Both the position numbers and the translations under genes were made by a program. Below are positions 38,856 to 47,607 of a DNA stretch of 64,000 bases, piece by piece. How positions within the stretch are numbered: the stretch's first letter is position 1; each line of letters starts with the position of its first letter. Source of the DNA: Azospirillum brasilense (lineage in GTDB: Bacteria > Pseudomonadota > Alphaproteobacteria > Azospirillales > Azospirillaceae); assembly GCF_008365405.1 (NCBI RefSeq), contig NZ_QOKV01000028.1:1-64000 (forward strand), in the 5' to 3' direction. Below the pieces are notes generated by a model that was not told the origin of the DNA, did no database searches, and saw only the letters and a program-made list of their open reading frames with translations.

Positions 38856-39839
38856 ATGATATCCCCCGACCAGACACCCATCGGGTCCGGCTTCGGTCCC
38901 GCCACCACCGCCGCCGAGGCCGTCCGCGGCATCGATCTCCGCGGGCGCGTGGCGGTCGTAACCGGCGGCTATTCCGGCATCGGGCTGGAGACGACGCGCG
39001 CCCTCGCGGATGCCGGCGCGATGGTCATCGTGCCGGCCCGGGATCGCACCCGGGCGGCCGCCGCGCTGGGCGGCCTCGACCGCGTCGAGCTGGAGGCGCT
39101 CGACCTTGCGGATGCCGCCTCGGTCGCCGCTTTCGCCCGCCGCTTCCGCGGGTCCGGACGGCCGCTGTCGATTCTCGTCAACAGCGCCGGCATCATGGCG
39201 ACGCCGCTTCACCGCGACCCCGAAGGGTGCGAGGGGCAGTTCGCGACCAATCATCTCGGCCATTTCCGGCTGACGCTGGCCTTGTGGCCGGCGCTGCTCG
39301 CGGCGGGACGCGAGGCAGGCGGCGCGCGCGTCGTGTCGGTTTCGTCGCGTGGGCACCAGATCGCCGGGATCGACTTCGAAGACCTCCACTTCGAACGGCG
39401 CCCCTATGACAAGTGGATCGCCTATGGCCAGTCCAAGACGGCCAACGCGCTGTTCGCCGTCGCCCTGGATCGCCGCGGCCGGGACCACGGGGTGCGCGCC
39501 TACGCGCTGCACCCGGGACAGATCCTCACCGAGCTGAGCCGCCACCTGACCGCCGAGGAGATCGCCGGTTTCGATGCCCTGGACGCGGAGGGACGCCCAC
39601 GCATCGACCCGTCCCGCGGCATGAAGACCGTCGCGCAAGGGGCGGCCACCAGCGTCTGGTGCGCGACCAGCCCGCGGCTCGATGGTCTCGGCGGGGTCTA
39701 TTGCGAGGATTGCGACATCGCCCCGGTCCATAGCGCGGCGATGGGGCGGCGCGGCGTGCATCCCTGGGCCGCGGACGATGCGCTGGCCGAGCGGCTGTGG
39801 CGCGTCTCGGAGGCCCTGACCGGCGCCTCCCTGCCCTGA
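38856..39839 (+). CDS. Short-chain dehydrogenase/reductase
   Basis: A 327-residue SDR of the longer retinol-dehydrogenase/WWOX-like type. It shows VVTGGYSGIGLETTRAL (cofactor motif T-G-x-x-x-G-I-G), VNSAGIM, the catalytic Ser in VVSVSSRGHQ and Y-G-Q-S-K. The ATG at 38856 is preferred over 38793, which lies in the regulatory gap. It is divergent from an AraC gene, a frequent pairing for inducible oxidoreductases of unknown substrate. The DNA after its stop is the decayed peptide-transporter locus. Confidence 0.9.
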   Translation: MISPDQTPIGSGFGPATTAAEAVRGIDLRGRVAVVTGGYSGIGLETTRALADAGAMVIVPARDRTRAAAALGGLDRVELEALDLADAASVAAFARRFRGSGRPLSILVNSAGIMATPLHRDPEGCEGQFATNHLGHFRLTLALWPALLAAGREAGGARVVSVSSRGHQIAGIDFEDLHFERRPYDKWIAYGQSKTANALFAVALDRRGRDHGVRAYALHPGQILTELSRHLTAEEIAGFDALDAEGRPRIDPSRGMKTVAQGAATSVWCATSPRLDGLGGVYCEDCDIAPVHSAAMGRRGVHPWAADDALAERLWRVSEALTGASLP

Positions 39840-39892
39840 CCCGTCACCGCGCCGCCGCCGTCCAAACCGCCGCGACCGCTGGGCTCCGCGGG

Positions 39893-40359
39893 ATGTGGCG
39901 TGACCGGCTCCAATTCAGCAAGGCCGGGATGGTCCTCGCCGGGCTGGTGCCGATCGGGCATACGGCACCCGGCTCATGGCGGCAATGGACGCGATCAACA
40001 GCCGGATGGGCCGGGCGTAGCGGATGAAACAGGACAACCGGTCGCCCGGCTGCACGACAGAACCGGCAGACGTGCCGGTGGTGCGTGCGCCATCCGCCCG
40101 CTTGGTATGACCGGGAGGATCAGGCCAGCTTCTGAACGACGGTCGCCATCCTGCTGGAGGCGGCGCTGTCGTTCCTCGGGCTGGGCGTGCAGCCGCCGCT
40201 GCCGTCCTGGGGCCTGATGGTCGCCGAGGGGGCGCCAACCTGTTCTTCGAACCCTGGCTCATCGCCATTCCGGGCGTCGCCCTGTTCCTGCTGGTGCTGG
40301 CCATCAATCTGGTCGGCGACGGCGTCCGCGACGTCACCGCCCCGGACGGCCGCACGTGA
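39893..40359 (+). pseudogene. Decayed DppC/OppC-type peptide ABC permease
   Basis: Fragments of one permease gene remain in different frames. The N-terminus is at 39893 (MWRDRLQFSKAGMVLAGLV), with a possible YGTRL piece near 39960. The C-terminal half is at about 40137-40230 (AILLEAALSFLGLGVQPPLP, PSWGLMVAEG), then a frameshift and ANLFFEPWLIAIPG...VLAINLVGDGVRDV to TGA 40357-40359. The span is 467 bases where an intact gene needs about 850, so internal DNA has been lost. Binding-protein and DppB genes are also absent upstream, and only the ATPase downstream survives. Confidence 0.75.
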
Positions 40360-40369
40360 GGTCCCCGTC

Positions 40370-42193
40370 ATGACTCCCATCCTCGAAGTCGAAGGGCTGT
40401 GCGTCGACATCCCGACGCTGGCCGGAACCCTGCACGCCGTGCGCGACGTCTCCTTCCGGGTCGGCAAAGGTGAGATCCTCTGCATCGTCGGCGAGTCCGG
40501 ATGCGGCAAGAGCACGCTGTCCAAGATTCTGCTGGGCCTGCTCCCGCCCAGTTCCGGCGAGGCGCTGATCGACAGCGCCGCGGTGTCCGGAGCCGGGCAG
40601 GCGGCGTTCACCCGTCGGGTCCAGCCGGTGTTCCAGGACCCCTACTCCTCGCTGAATCCGCGCAAGACCGTCGCCCAGATCATCGGCCTGCCGCTGGCCG
40701 TGCACAGCGTCGGCGACCGCGCGGGCCGGCGTCAGGCGGTCACCGCCATGCTCGATTGCGTCGGCCTGCCGCGGCGCGTCCTGGACACCTATCCCAGGCA
40801 GCTGTCCGGCGGCCAGCGGCAGCGCGTCGCCATCGCCATCGCCCTGATCATGCGCCCTGAGGTGGTGGTCTGCGACGAGCCGATGTCGGCCCTCGACGTC
40901 TCGGTGCAGGCGCAGATCCTCAACCTGCTGACCGAACTGCGCCGCGAGTTCGACCTCGGCATGCTGATGATCAGCCACAAGCTTGCGGTCATCGAGCACA
41001 TGGCGACCTGGATCGCCGTCATGTACCTCGGCCGCATCGTCGAGTCCGGGCCGACCCGCGCGATCTTCGAGCGGCCGCGGCATCCCTACACGCGGGCCCT
41101 TCTCCAGTCGGTGCTGACGACGGTTCCGGGCCACGGCATACCCGATCCGCTTCCCGGCACCGCGATCCCCAACCCGGTCGGCCGGCGAAGCGGAGGCGGC
41201 ATGACCATGCATCGGGGCAACCATGACGGCCCGCACACCGTCGTCGCCGACGAACGCTACATTCCGGCCAAGGACGCCGGCATCCAGCTCTACCTGCGCA
41301 ACAAGCGCCCGGCCGGTGTCACCGCGTTCGGGGCGGAGCGCACGGTGCTGCTGGTGCACGGCTCCAGCTATCCCGCCCACACCGCGTTCGACCTGCCGCT
41401 CGACGGCATGTCGTGGATGGATTACATGGCCGGGCGCGGCTTCGACGTCCACTGCCTGGACCTCCGCGGCTTCGGCCGCTCCACGCGCCCCCCGGAAATG
41501 GACCGCGCGGCCGCGGCGGCGGAGCCGGTCGTCGATACCAGCACGGCCCTGCGCGACGTCGCCGCCGCCGTCGAGCACATCCTGGAAAGCCGCTCCATCG
41601 ACCGACTCTGCCTGATCGGCTGGTCGTGGGGGGCCACCCTGGTCGGAGCCTACACCGCCGAACACGGCGAGCGCGTGGCGCGGCTCGTGCTCTACGCCCC
41701 GCAATGGCTGCGCGACACCCCGCATCCGGCGGGCCGCTGCACGCCCCTGGGCGCCTACCGCACCATCACGGTGGGGGACGCCCGGCAACGCTGGCTGTCC
41801 GGCGTGCCGGAGGACCGGCGGGACGCACTGGTGCCGCCGGCGTGGTTCGACGCCTGGGCCAGTGCCACCTTCGCCTCCGACGCCGTGGGCGCGACGCAGG
41901 AACCGCCGGTCATCCGGGCTCCGAACGGAAACATCGCGGATTCCATGGCCTATTGGTGCTCCGGGCGTCCGCTCTACGACCCCGGACGCATCCGTTCCCC
42001 CACCCTGGTGGTGGTGGGCGCCTGGGACGCCGACACCCCAGTCGCGATGGCCGAGCAGGTGTTTCGGGAGTTGGCGGCGGCCTCCCAACGCCGCATGGTG
42101 GTCATCGGCGACGCCACCCACACCGTCCTTCTGGAGCGGAACCGCCTGCAACTGTTTCGTGAGACGCAACTGTTCCTCGAAGAGCAGGTCTGA
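40370..42193 (+). CDS. OppD/OppF-like ABC ATPase fused in frame to an alpha/beta hydrolase
   Basis: One open frame of 607 residues. Residues 1 to about 275 form a complete peptide-type ABC ATPase: Walker A GESGCGKST, signature LSGGQRQR, Walker B VVVCDEPMSALD, and HPYTRALLQSV. The usual cysteine-rich C-terminal region is lost after AIPNPVGRRSGG. Residues from about 278 (MTMHRGNHDG, ATG at 41201) form an alpha/beta hydrolase: VLLVHGSSYP, nucleophile elbow G-W-S-W-G, acid in WDADTP, and His in GDATHTVLLE. A GGAGG sequence before 41201 suggests the hydrolase was, and may still be, translated independently. The fusion probably arose by deletion during decay of the transporter locus. Confidence 0.8.
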   Translation: MTPILEVEGLCVDIPTLAGTLHAVRDVSFRVGKGEILCIVGESGCGKSTLSKILLGLLPPSSGEALIDSAAVSGAGQAAFTRRVQPVFQDPYSSLNPRKTVAQIIGLPLAVHSVGDRAGRRQAVTAMLDCVGLPRRVLDTYPRQLSGGQRQRVAIAIALIMRPEVVVCDEPMSALDVSVQAQILNLLTELRREFDLGMLMISHKLAVIEHMATWIAVMYLGRIVESGPTRAIFERPRHPYTRALLQSVLTTVPGHGIPDPLPGTAIPNPVGRRSGGGMTMHRGNHDGPHTVVADERYIPAKDAGIQLYLRNKRPAGVTAFGAERTVLLVHGSSYPAHTAFDLPLDGMSWMDYMAGRGFDVHCLDLRGFGRSTRPPEMDRAAAAAEPVVDTSTALRDVAAAVEHILESRSIDRLCLIGWSWGATLVGAYTAEHGERVARLVLYAPQWLRDTPHPAGRCTPLGAYRTITVGDARQRWLSGVPEDRRDALVPPAWFDAWASATFASDAVGATQEPPVIRAPNGNIADSMAYWCSGRPLYDPGRIRSPTLVVVGAWDADTPVAMAEQVFRELAAASQRRMVVIGDATHTVLLERNRLQLFRETQLFLEEQV

Positions 42194-42280
42194 GGGTGTT
42201 GTCAGGCCGGCTGCGCGTCGGGATTTGAGGAGCGGCCGTAACCGGCCGACCCGACCCGCTTCACCGCCTCGATCAGGCGG

Positions 42281-42426
42281 CCGGGCGACAAGTGGTTGCT
42301 GGACAAGGTGTTCATCCGCATCCGCGGCAAGCAAAGACGGATCTGAAAGTCGGCGACGAACACCGGAAAAGCCAGCAACTGAACAACGCCTGCGAAATCT
42401 CGCATCGACCGACCCGGCGGCGTCAG
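42281..42426 (+). pseudogene. IS6-family transposase relic
   Basis: Two pieces in different frames match IS6-type transposases. GDKWLLDKVFIRIRGK (42284-42331) corresponds to the WHLDEVxIRINGK segment with the first catalytic Asp. EHRKSQQLNNACEISHRPTRRR (42358-42423) corresponds to the LNNRAENSHQPTRRRER segment near the C-terminus, with the catalytic-region Glu present. The middle of the gene is deleted. The relic overlaps the end of the LysR gene by a few bases. Confidence 0.72.
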
Positions 42427-43328
42427 CGGCCCGCGGCCCCGGTGCACGTCACCAGGAAGTCCATCAGTCGCTGCGCCGACGCGTCCAGCTCGTCCCCCGC
42501 GCGGGTGCAGATGGCCAGTTCGCGCCGTGCCCACGGCTCGTCGAGCAGCAAGAGCGTCAGCCCGAAAGCGGCGACCAACGGCTGCGCCGCCAACTCCGGC
42601 AGGATGCCCAGCCCCAGCCCGTGCCGCACCATCTGGCACATGGCCTCGAAACTGCGGACTTGCACGCGCACCCGCAGGGTCTGCCCGCTGCGGCGCGCCT
42701 GATCGGCCACCAGCCGGTGCACGGCGGTCGCCTGGTCGAGCGTGACGACCTCCTCCTTGAGAACCGACGCGAAGGCGACCGGGCCGCCGTGCGCCAGCGG
42801 ATGGTCGGACGGCACGACGATGGCCAGGCGGTCTTCGGCGTACATCCGGGTGCGCAGTTGCCACAACTCGCCACCCCGCACGATGATGCCGATGTCGGTT
42901 TCCTTCTGATAGAGCGCCTCGACGATCTCGACACTCGGGCGCTCGTGCAGTTCCAGACGGATCGAGGGGAAGGCACGGGCGAAGGCGGACAGGTCGCCGG
43001 CCAGCCGCTGCACCAGCGCCGAACTGCTGGCGAACACCCGCACGGACCCCCGCACGCCGGCACGGTAGTCGGCCAGATCGGCATCGAGCTGCTGGTTCAT
43101 CGCCAACACCCCGCGCGCGTAGCGCAACACCGCCAGCCCCGCCGGGGTCGGCTCCACGCCGTAGGGCAGCCGGTGCAGCAGCGCGGTGCCGCAGGCGTCC
43201 TCCAGCAGCTTCATACGCCGGCTCGCCGCCGACAGGGCGAGGTTCGACTGGGTGGCGGCGCGCGTGATGCTCTTCGTCTCGCACACCCGCAGGAACAGCA
43301 GCAACGTCTGGACATCGTGCCGCACCAT
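42423..43328 (-). CDS. LysR-family transcriptional regulator
   Basis: A 301-residue LysR protein. The HTH is near the N-terminus (TLLLFLRVCETKSITRAATQ, LALSAASRRMKLLEDACG), and a periplasmic-binding-like effector domain follows, with EIVEALYQKETDIGIIV and LGLGILPELAAQ. It is divergent from the CoA-transferase operon at 43587, which it probably controls. The intervening 258 bases hold a perfect dyad at 43485. Its 3' end abuts an IS6-family relic, so the C-terminal few residues may have been altered by that insertion. Confidence 0.92.
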   Translation of the reverse strand: MVRHDVQTLLLFLRVCETKSITRAATQSNLALSAASRRMKLLEDACGTALLHRLPYGVEPTPAGLAVLRYARGVLAMNQQLDADLADYRAGVRGSVRVFASSSALVQRLAGDLSAFARAFPSIRLELHERPSVEIVEALYQKETDIGIIVRGGELWQLRTRMYAEDRLAIVVPSDHPLAHGGPVAFASVLKEEVVTLDQATAVHRLVADQARRSGQTLRVRVQVRSFEAMCQMVRHGLGLGILPELAAQPLVAAFGLTLLLLDEPWARRELAICTRAGDELDASAQRLMDFLVTCTGAAGR

Positions 43329-43484
43329 CCACCGCCCCTTCCCGCTTGAGGATCCCGGCGGCGGCTTTCGACGGGCCGCCTTGTCCGATTCCGCAGGCGA
43401 CCAGTGTGCAGCAGCCCCGACACCGGCGCAACGGCGCTTCCGCCTTCGAATTCCGCGAAGGCTGACTACATGGAAATCTAATTC

Positions 43485-43499
43485 GTTTGCGAAGCAAAC
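43485..43499. promoter_or_regulatory. GTTTGC-GAA-GCAAAC dyad, candidate LysR operator
   Basis: A perfect 6-bp inverted repeat in an AT-richer patch between the LysR gene and the CoA-transferase gene, about 88 bases before the latter's ATG. The position suits a LysR recognition site. Confidence 0.45.
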
Positions 43500-43586
43500 A
43501 AATGATACCGTTTCTTCCAGAGCGCACCTGGAGCCTCAAGCAGCGGCCGGGTGCACGGACAGGGATGGAAACGAGGGCGATCACAC

Positions 43587-44828
43587 ATGGCCGCGTCGAG
43601 CACACCCCATGAACGAGCCGGCACCGGTCCGGTCGGCGACCGGCCGAAGGCGTCGAACGCCCTGGCGAACCTCCGCGTGCTGGACCTGACGCGGGTGCGG
43701 GCCGGACCGACCTGCTGCCGCGTCCTCGCCGACTTCGGTGCCGACGTGATCAAGATCGAGGCGCCGGCCGGGGCCGACCCGAACGACGGCATGAACGGGC
43801 CGCGTGACGGCTACGACATGCAGAACCTCCACCGCAACAAGCGCTCGCTGTCGCTCAACCTCAAGACGCCGGAGGGCAAGGCCATCCTCGGCCGCCTCGT
43901 CCGCACCGCGGACGTCGTGGTCGAGAACTACCGCCCCGACGTCAAGCACCGCCTGGGCATGGACTACGAGACGCTGCGGGCGATCAACCCGCGCATCGTC
44001 CTAGCCTCCATCTCCGGCTTCGGGCAGACCGGTCCGTACCGCGACCGCGGCGGCTTCGACCAGATCGCCCAGGGCATGGGCGGGCTGATGTGGCTCACCG
44101 GGCTGCCCGGCCAGGGGCCGGTGCGCGCCGGCGTCGCCATCGCCGACAGCACCTCCGGCCTCTACGCCGTCGTCGGCATCCTGATCGCGCTGGCCGAGCG
44201 CGCGGACTCCGGAGAGGGGCAGTGGGTGCAGACGTCGCTGCTGCAGAGCCAGATCGCCCTGCTCGACTTCCAGGCCGCCCGCTACCTCATCGACGGCGTG
44301 GTGCCGGAGCAGGCGGGCAATGACCACCCCACCTCGACTCCCATGGGTCTGTACCGGACGGCGGACGGCTTCATCAACATCGGCGCCTCCGGCGAGGACT
44401 TGTGGCGCCGCCTGTGCCGCGCCATTGGGCATCCGGCCCTCGCCGAACGGCCCGAGTTCCGCAGCGAGCCCGACCGTCTGGCCAACCGACCGCGGCTCAA
44501 CGCCGAACTCGGCGCCATCCTGGCGGAGCGCCCGTCGCGCGAGTGGCTGGACGCCTTCACCGCGCACGGCGTGCCGGCCGGGCCGGTCAACCGGATGGAC
44601 GAGGTGTTCGCCGACCCGCAGGTCGAGCATCTGGGCATGGCGGTGCCGGTGCAGCACCCGCGCCGCGGCGCCATCCGGCTGGTCGGCCAGCCGGTGGTGC
44701 TGTCGCGCACCCCGGCCGGCATCGCCGCCCCCACGCCGGAGGCCGGCGCGCACACCGACGACATCCTCGGCGGCCTCGGCTACACGCCGCAGGAGGTCGC
44801 CGACCTCCGCAGCCGGAGTGTGATCTGA
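43587..44828 (+). CDS. CaiB/BaiF-type (class III) CoA-transferase
   Basis: A 413-residue family III CoA-transferase. LRVLDLTRVRAGPTCCRVLADFGADVIKIEAP is the typical opening, then NKRSLSLNLKTPEG and VVENYRPDVKHRLGMDYE. The catalytic Asp region follows in GGFDQIAQGMGGLM. These enzymes move CoA from a donor thioester to a carboxylate. The ATG at 43587 is preferred over the one 36 bases upstream on family N-terminus. It is the first gene of an operon that includes a crotonase, an amidase and a Liv transporter. This suggests the transported amide or acid is activated as a CoA ester. The stop overlaps the next start. Confidence 0.92.
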   Translation: MAASSTPHERAGTGPVGDRPKASNALANLRVLDLTRVRAGPTCCRVLADFGADVIKIEAPAGADPNDGMNGPRDGYDMQNLHRNKRSLSLNLKTPEGKAILGRLVRTADVVVENYRPDVKHRLGMDYETLRAINPRIVLASISGFGQTGPYRDRGGFDQIAQGMGGLMWLTGLPGQGPVRAGVAIADSTSGLYAVVGILIALAERADSGEGQWVQTSLLQSQIALLDFQAARYLIDGVVPEQAGNDHPTSTPMGLYRTADGFINIGASGEDLWRRLCRAIGHPALAERPEFRSEPDRLANRPRLNAELGAILAERPSREWLDAFTAHGVPAGPVNRMDEVFADPQVEHLGMAVPVQHPRRGAIRLVGQPVVLSRTPAGIAAPTPEAGAHTDDILGGLGYTPQEVADLRSRSVI

Positions 44829-45616
44829 TGGATGCGCCGTCGCTCCGCTACCGGACCACCGGCCCGGTCGCCCGGCTGACCATCGACAACCCGGCGCGCC
44901 GCAACGCCATGACGCTCGACATGTGGTCGGCGCTGCCGGAGCTGGTGCGCCGCGCCGAGGCGGACCCGGAGGTGCGCGTCATCCTGCTGCGCGGGGCCGG
45001 CGACGCCGCCTTCTGCGCCGGGGCCGACATCTCGCAATTCTCCGAAAAGCGCAGCGGCGAGGCCGAGGGGCGGCTCTACGACGCCGCGGTCGAGGCGGCC
45101 CAGGCGACGCTGTTCGCCGCCGGAAAGCCGACCATCGCCTATGTCCGGGGCGCCTGCTTCGGCGGCGGCGTCGGCATCGCCTTGAGCTGCGACCTCCGCG
45201 TCGCCGCCGCGGACGCCCGCTTCCGCATCCCGGCGGCGCGGCTGGGCCTGGGCTATACGTACTCCAACGTCGAACTGGTGACGGCGCGCCTCGGCGCCTC
45301 GGCGACGGCCGACCTGCTGTTCACCGCCCGCACGGTCGATGCGGAGGAGGCGCGCCGCCTGGGCCTCGTCGGGCGCCTGTTCGGCGCCGACGAGGCCGAC
45401 GCGGCGGTGGAGGATCTGGTGACCGCCATCGGCGGCAACGCCCCGCTCACCCTGCGCGCGGTCAAGCGCGCCCTGGTCGAGCTGGCCCGGCCGCCGGCGG
45501 AGCGCGACACCGCCGCCGTCGACGCGCTGGTGCGGGCCTGCCAAGGCAGCGACGACTACCGCGAGGGTCAGGCGGCGTTCAAGGAGAAGCGGGAGCCCAG
45601 GTTCCGCGGGGTCTGA
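44828..45616 (+). CDS. Crotonase-fold (enoyl-CoA hydratase/isomerase family) protein
   Basis: A 262-residue crotonase. The oxyanion-hole elements are AFCAGADISQF and the strand/helix GACFGGGVGIALSCDLRVAA. The two Glu residues used by classical enoyl-CoA hydratases are not in place: where QPEINLGIIPGAGG is expected the sequence reads IPAARLGLGYTYSN. Hydration is thus doubtful, and another crotonase reaction (isomerisation, hydrolysis, decarboxylation or C-C cleavage) is likely. ATG 44828 shares a base with the CoA-transferase stop. Confidence 0.88.
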   Translation: MDAPSLRYRTTGPVARLTIDNPARRNAMTLDMWSALPELVRRAEADPEVRVILLRGAGDAAFCAGADISQFSEKRSGEAEGRLYDAAVEAAQATLFAAGKPTIAYVRGACFGGGVGIALSCDLRVAAADARFRIPAARLGLGYTYSNVELVTARLGASATADLLFTARTVDAEEARRLGLVGRLFGADEADAAVEDLVTAIGGNAPLTLRAVKRALVELARPPAERDTAAVDALVRACQGSDDYREGQAAFKEKREPRFRGV

Positions 45617-45641
45617 ACGAACAACGGGAGAGGGACGTCGG

Positions 45642-46091
45642 ATGAGCGAGCTTTCGGCCCAGGAGGCCTTCGAGATCGGCAGTCTGTACAGCCGGTACAA
45701 CCTGTGCAGCGACCTCGGCGACCCCGACGGCTACGCCGACTGCTTCACGGCGGACGGGGTGCTGGAGCTGATGCCGCACGAGCTGCGCATCGCCGGCCGG
45801 GCCGCGCTGCACGGGCACAAGGTGCGCGACCTCGCCACCCGGCAGGGCTACCGGCGGCACTGGAACGGCAACCTGCTTCTGGAACGGCGCGACGACGGCA
45901 CGGTGCGCGGCCGCTGCTACCTGATGGCCTTCAACGGCCCGTCGGGCGAACTGCCGGCCATCGGCGACTGCGGCGTGTACGAGGACGACATCGTGCTCGA
46001 CAGCGGCATCGGCGGCGGCATCGACGGCGGCACTTGGCGGTTCCGCCGCCGCCTCCTGACCATGGACGCCAGCACCTGGACGCGGAGGTGA
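45642..46091 (+). CDS. NTF2-like (SnoaL_4-type) protein
   Basis: A 149-residue protein with the helix IGSLYSRYNLCSDLGDPDGYADCFTADGVLEL, which is the SnoaL_4 / ring-hydroxylating beta-subunit-like opening. It continues with strands to DGGTWRFRRRLLTMD. GGGAGAGGGAC precedes the ATG. Members may be lyases, isomerases or accessory subunits, and no catalytic assignment is possible here. It is part of the CoA-transferase operon, 25 bases after the crotonase and 5 bases before the amidase. Confidence 0.82.
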   Translation: MSELSAQEAFEIGSLYSRYNLCSDLGDPDGYADCFTADGVLELMPHELRIAGRAALHGHKVRDLATRQGYRRHWNGNLLLERRDDGTVRGRCYLMAFNGPSGELPAIGDCGVYEDDIVLDSGIGGGIDGGTWRFRRRLLTMDASTWTRR

Positions 46092-46096
46092 CGGCG

Positions 46097-47575
46097 ATGG
46101 ACGACATCCTGACCATGGGCGCGGCGGAGCTGGCGCGGGCGGTGGGCAACCGCCAACTGTCGGCCCGCGCCGTGGCCGAGGCGTTCCTCGCCCGCACCGA
46201 GGCGGTGAACGGCGTGGTCAACGCCGTGTGCACCCTCAACCCGGCGCTGCTCGCCGAGGCCGACGCCTGCGACGCCCGTCTGGCCTCCGGCGCCGCGCCG
46301 CGGCGGCTGGAGGGCGTGCCCTTCGTCGTCAAGGACAACGTCGACACCGCCGGCCTGCGCACCACCTACGGCTCGCGGCTGCGCCGGGACTTCGTACCCG
46401 CCGAGGACGCGGTGGCCGTGGAGCGGCTGCGCCGCGCCGGCGCGGTGCTGCTCGGCAAGACCAACGCGCCGGAGTTCGCGCACGACGTCAACACCACCAA
46501 CGCGCTGTTCGGCACGACGCGCAACCCCTGGCGGCTCGACGCGACCTCCGGCGGGTCGAGCGGCGGGACGGGCGCCGCCGTCGCCGCCGGCATGGCGCCG
46601 ATCGGCATCGGCACCGACCTCGGCGGCTCGATCCGCGTGCCGGCCGCCTTCAACGGCATCGTCGGCGTCCGCCCGACGCCGGGCCGCGTCCCGGTCTATC
46701 CCAGCGCCTTCGCCTGGGACACCCTGGTCGAGCATGTCCAGGGCCCGCTGACCCGCAACGTCGAGGACGCCGGGCTGATGCTCGCCGCGATGGTGGGGCC
46801 GGACGATCGTGACCCCGTGTCGCTGCCGGATGACGGCATGGACCTCGCCGCCGCCGCCCGTTGCACCGACTCCGTGCGCGGCCGGCGGATCCTCTACGTC
46901 GAGGATTTCGGCGGGCTGGTGCCCACCGACCCGGAGGTGGCGCGGCTGGCCCGCGCGGCCGCCCTCGCCTTCGAGGACCTCGGCTGCGTCGTGGAGAGCG
47001 GCGACCTCGACGTGAGCGGCCTGCGCGAGATCGTCATGGGAACGCGGGCGTTCGGCATGGTCGGGCGCTATGCCGACCTGCTCGACGCCCACCGGGCGGA
47101 GATGACGGTGCCGCTGGTCAACCAGATCGAGGACGCGCTCAGGCGCTCGGTGCGCGAGGTGGCCGCGGCGGAGCGGCTGCGCGGCGACTACTGGCACCGG
47201 GTGCGGCGGATGCTGGAGCGTTTCGACCACATCATCGCCCCCTCGGTGGGGATCGCGGCGTTCGACCTCGACCGGCCCCTGCCGACCGAGATCGCCGGAC
47301 GGCCGCTGGAGCGCTTCTACGACGTGTTCCTCGGCACCTACGCCTTCTCCGTCACCGGGCTGCCGGTGGTGGCGGTCCCCTGCGGCTTCACCTCCGCGGG
47401 GCTGCCGGTGGGCGTCCAGATCGTCGGCCGGCGCCTGCGCGACGACCGCGCGCTGGAGGCGGCCGCGGCCTTCGCACAGGCGCGCCCCGAGCATGTCCGC
47501 CGTCCGCAGGTCGACACCGCGTGGCGGCCGCCCGAACACGGGGAAACGGGCACGACCGGCTACCAGGTGGCGTGA
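46097..47575 (+). CDS. Amidase-signature family hydrolase
   Basis: A 492-residue amidase. The catalytic Lys is in PFVVKDNVDTAGL. The Gly/Ser-rich signature is TSGGSSGGTGAAVAAGM, and the nucleophilic Ser is in GIGTDLGGSIRVPAAFNG, completing the Ser-cisSer-Lys triad. Family length is normal. It would release ammonia or an amine from an amide. In an operon with a Liv uptake system, CoA-transferase and SDRs it fits import and hydrolysis of an amide or lactam before CoA activation. The substrate is not deducible. ATG 46097 is placed by the family N-terminus (MDDILTMGAAELA). Confidence 0.92.
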   Translation: MDDILTMGAAELARAVGNRQLSARAVAEAFLARTEAVNGVVNAVCTLNPALLAEADACDARLASGAAPRRLEGVPFVVKDNVDTAGLRTTYGSRLRRDFVPAEDAVAVERLRRAGAVLLGKTNAPEFAHDVNTTNALFGTTRNPWRLDATSGGSSGGTGAAVAAGMAPIGIGTDLGGSIRVPAAFNGIVGVRPTPGRVPVYPSAFAWDTLVEHVQGPLTRNVEDAGLMLAAMVGPDDRDPVSLPDDGMDLAAAARCTDSVRGRRILYVEDFGGLVPTDPEVARLARAAALAFEDLGCVVESGDLDVSGLREIVMGTRAFGMVGRYADLLDAHRAEMTVPLVNQIEDALRRSVREVAAAERLRGDYWHRVRRMLERFDHIIAPSVGIAAFDLDRPLPTEIAGRPLERFYDVFLGTYAFSVTGLPVVAVPCGFTSAGLPVGVQIVGRRLRDDRALEAAAAFAQARPEHVRRPQVDTAWRPPEHGETGTTGYQVA

Positions 47576-47579
47576 GGGG

Positions 47580-47607
47580 AGGACGGACATGGAAGGACGG
47601 ACATGGA
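47580..47607 (+). repeat. 14-bp tandem duplication across ribosome binding site and start codon
   Basis: AGGACGGACATGGA occurs twice in a row (47580-47593, 47594-47607). The second ATG (47603) starts the SDR gene. The first (47589) starts a nine-codon ORF in another frame, ending at TGA 47616-47618 inside the SDR gene. Confidence 0.85.
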
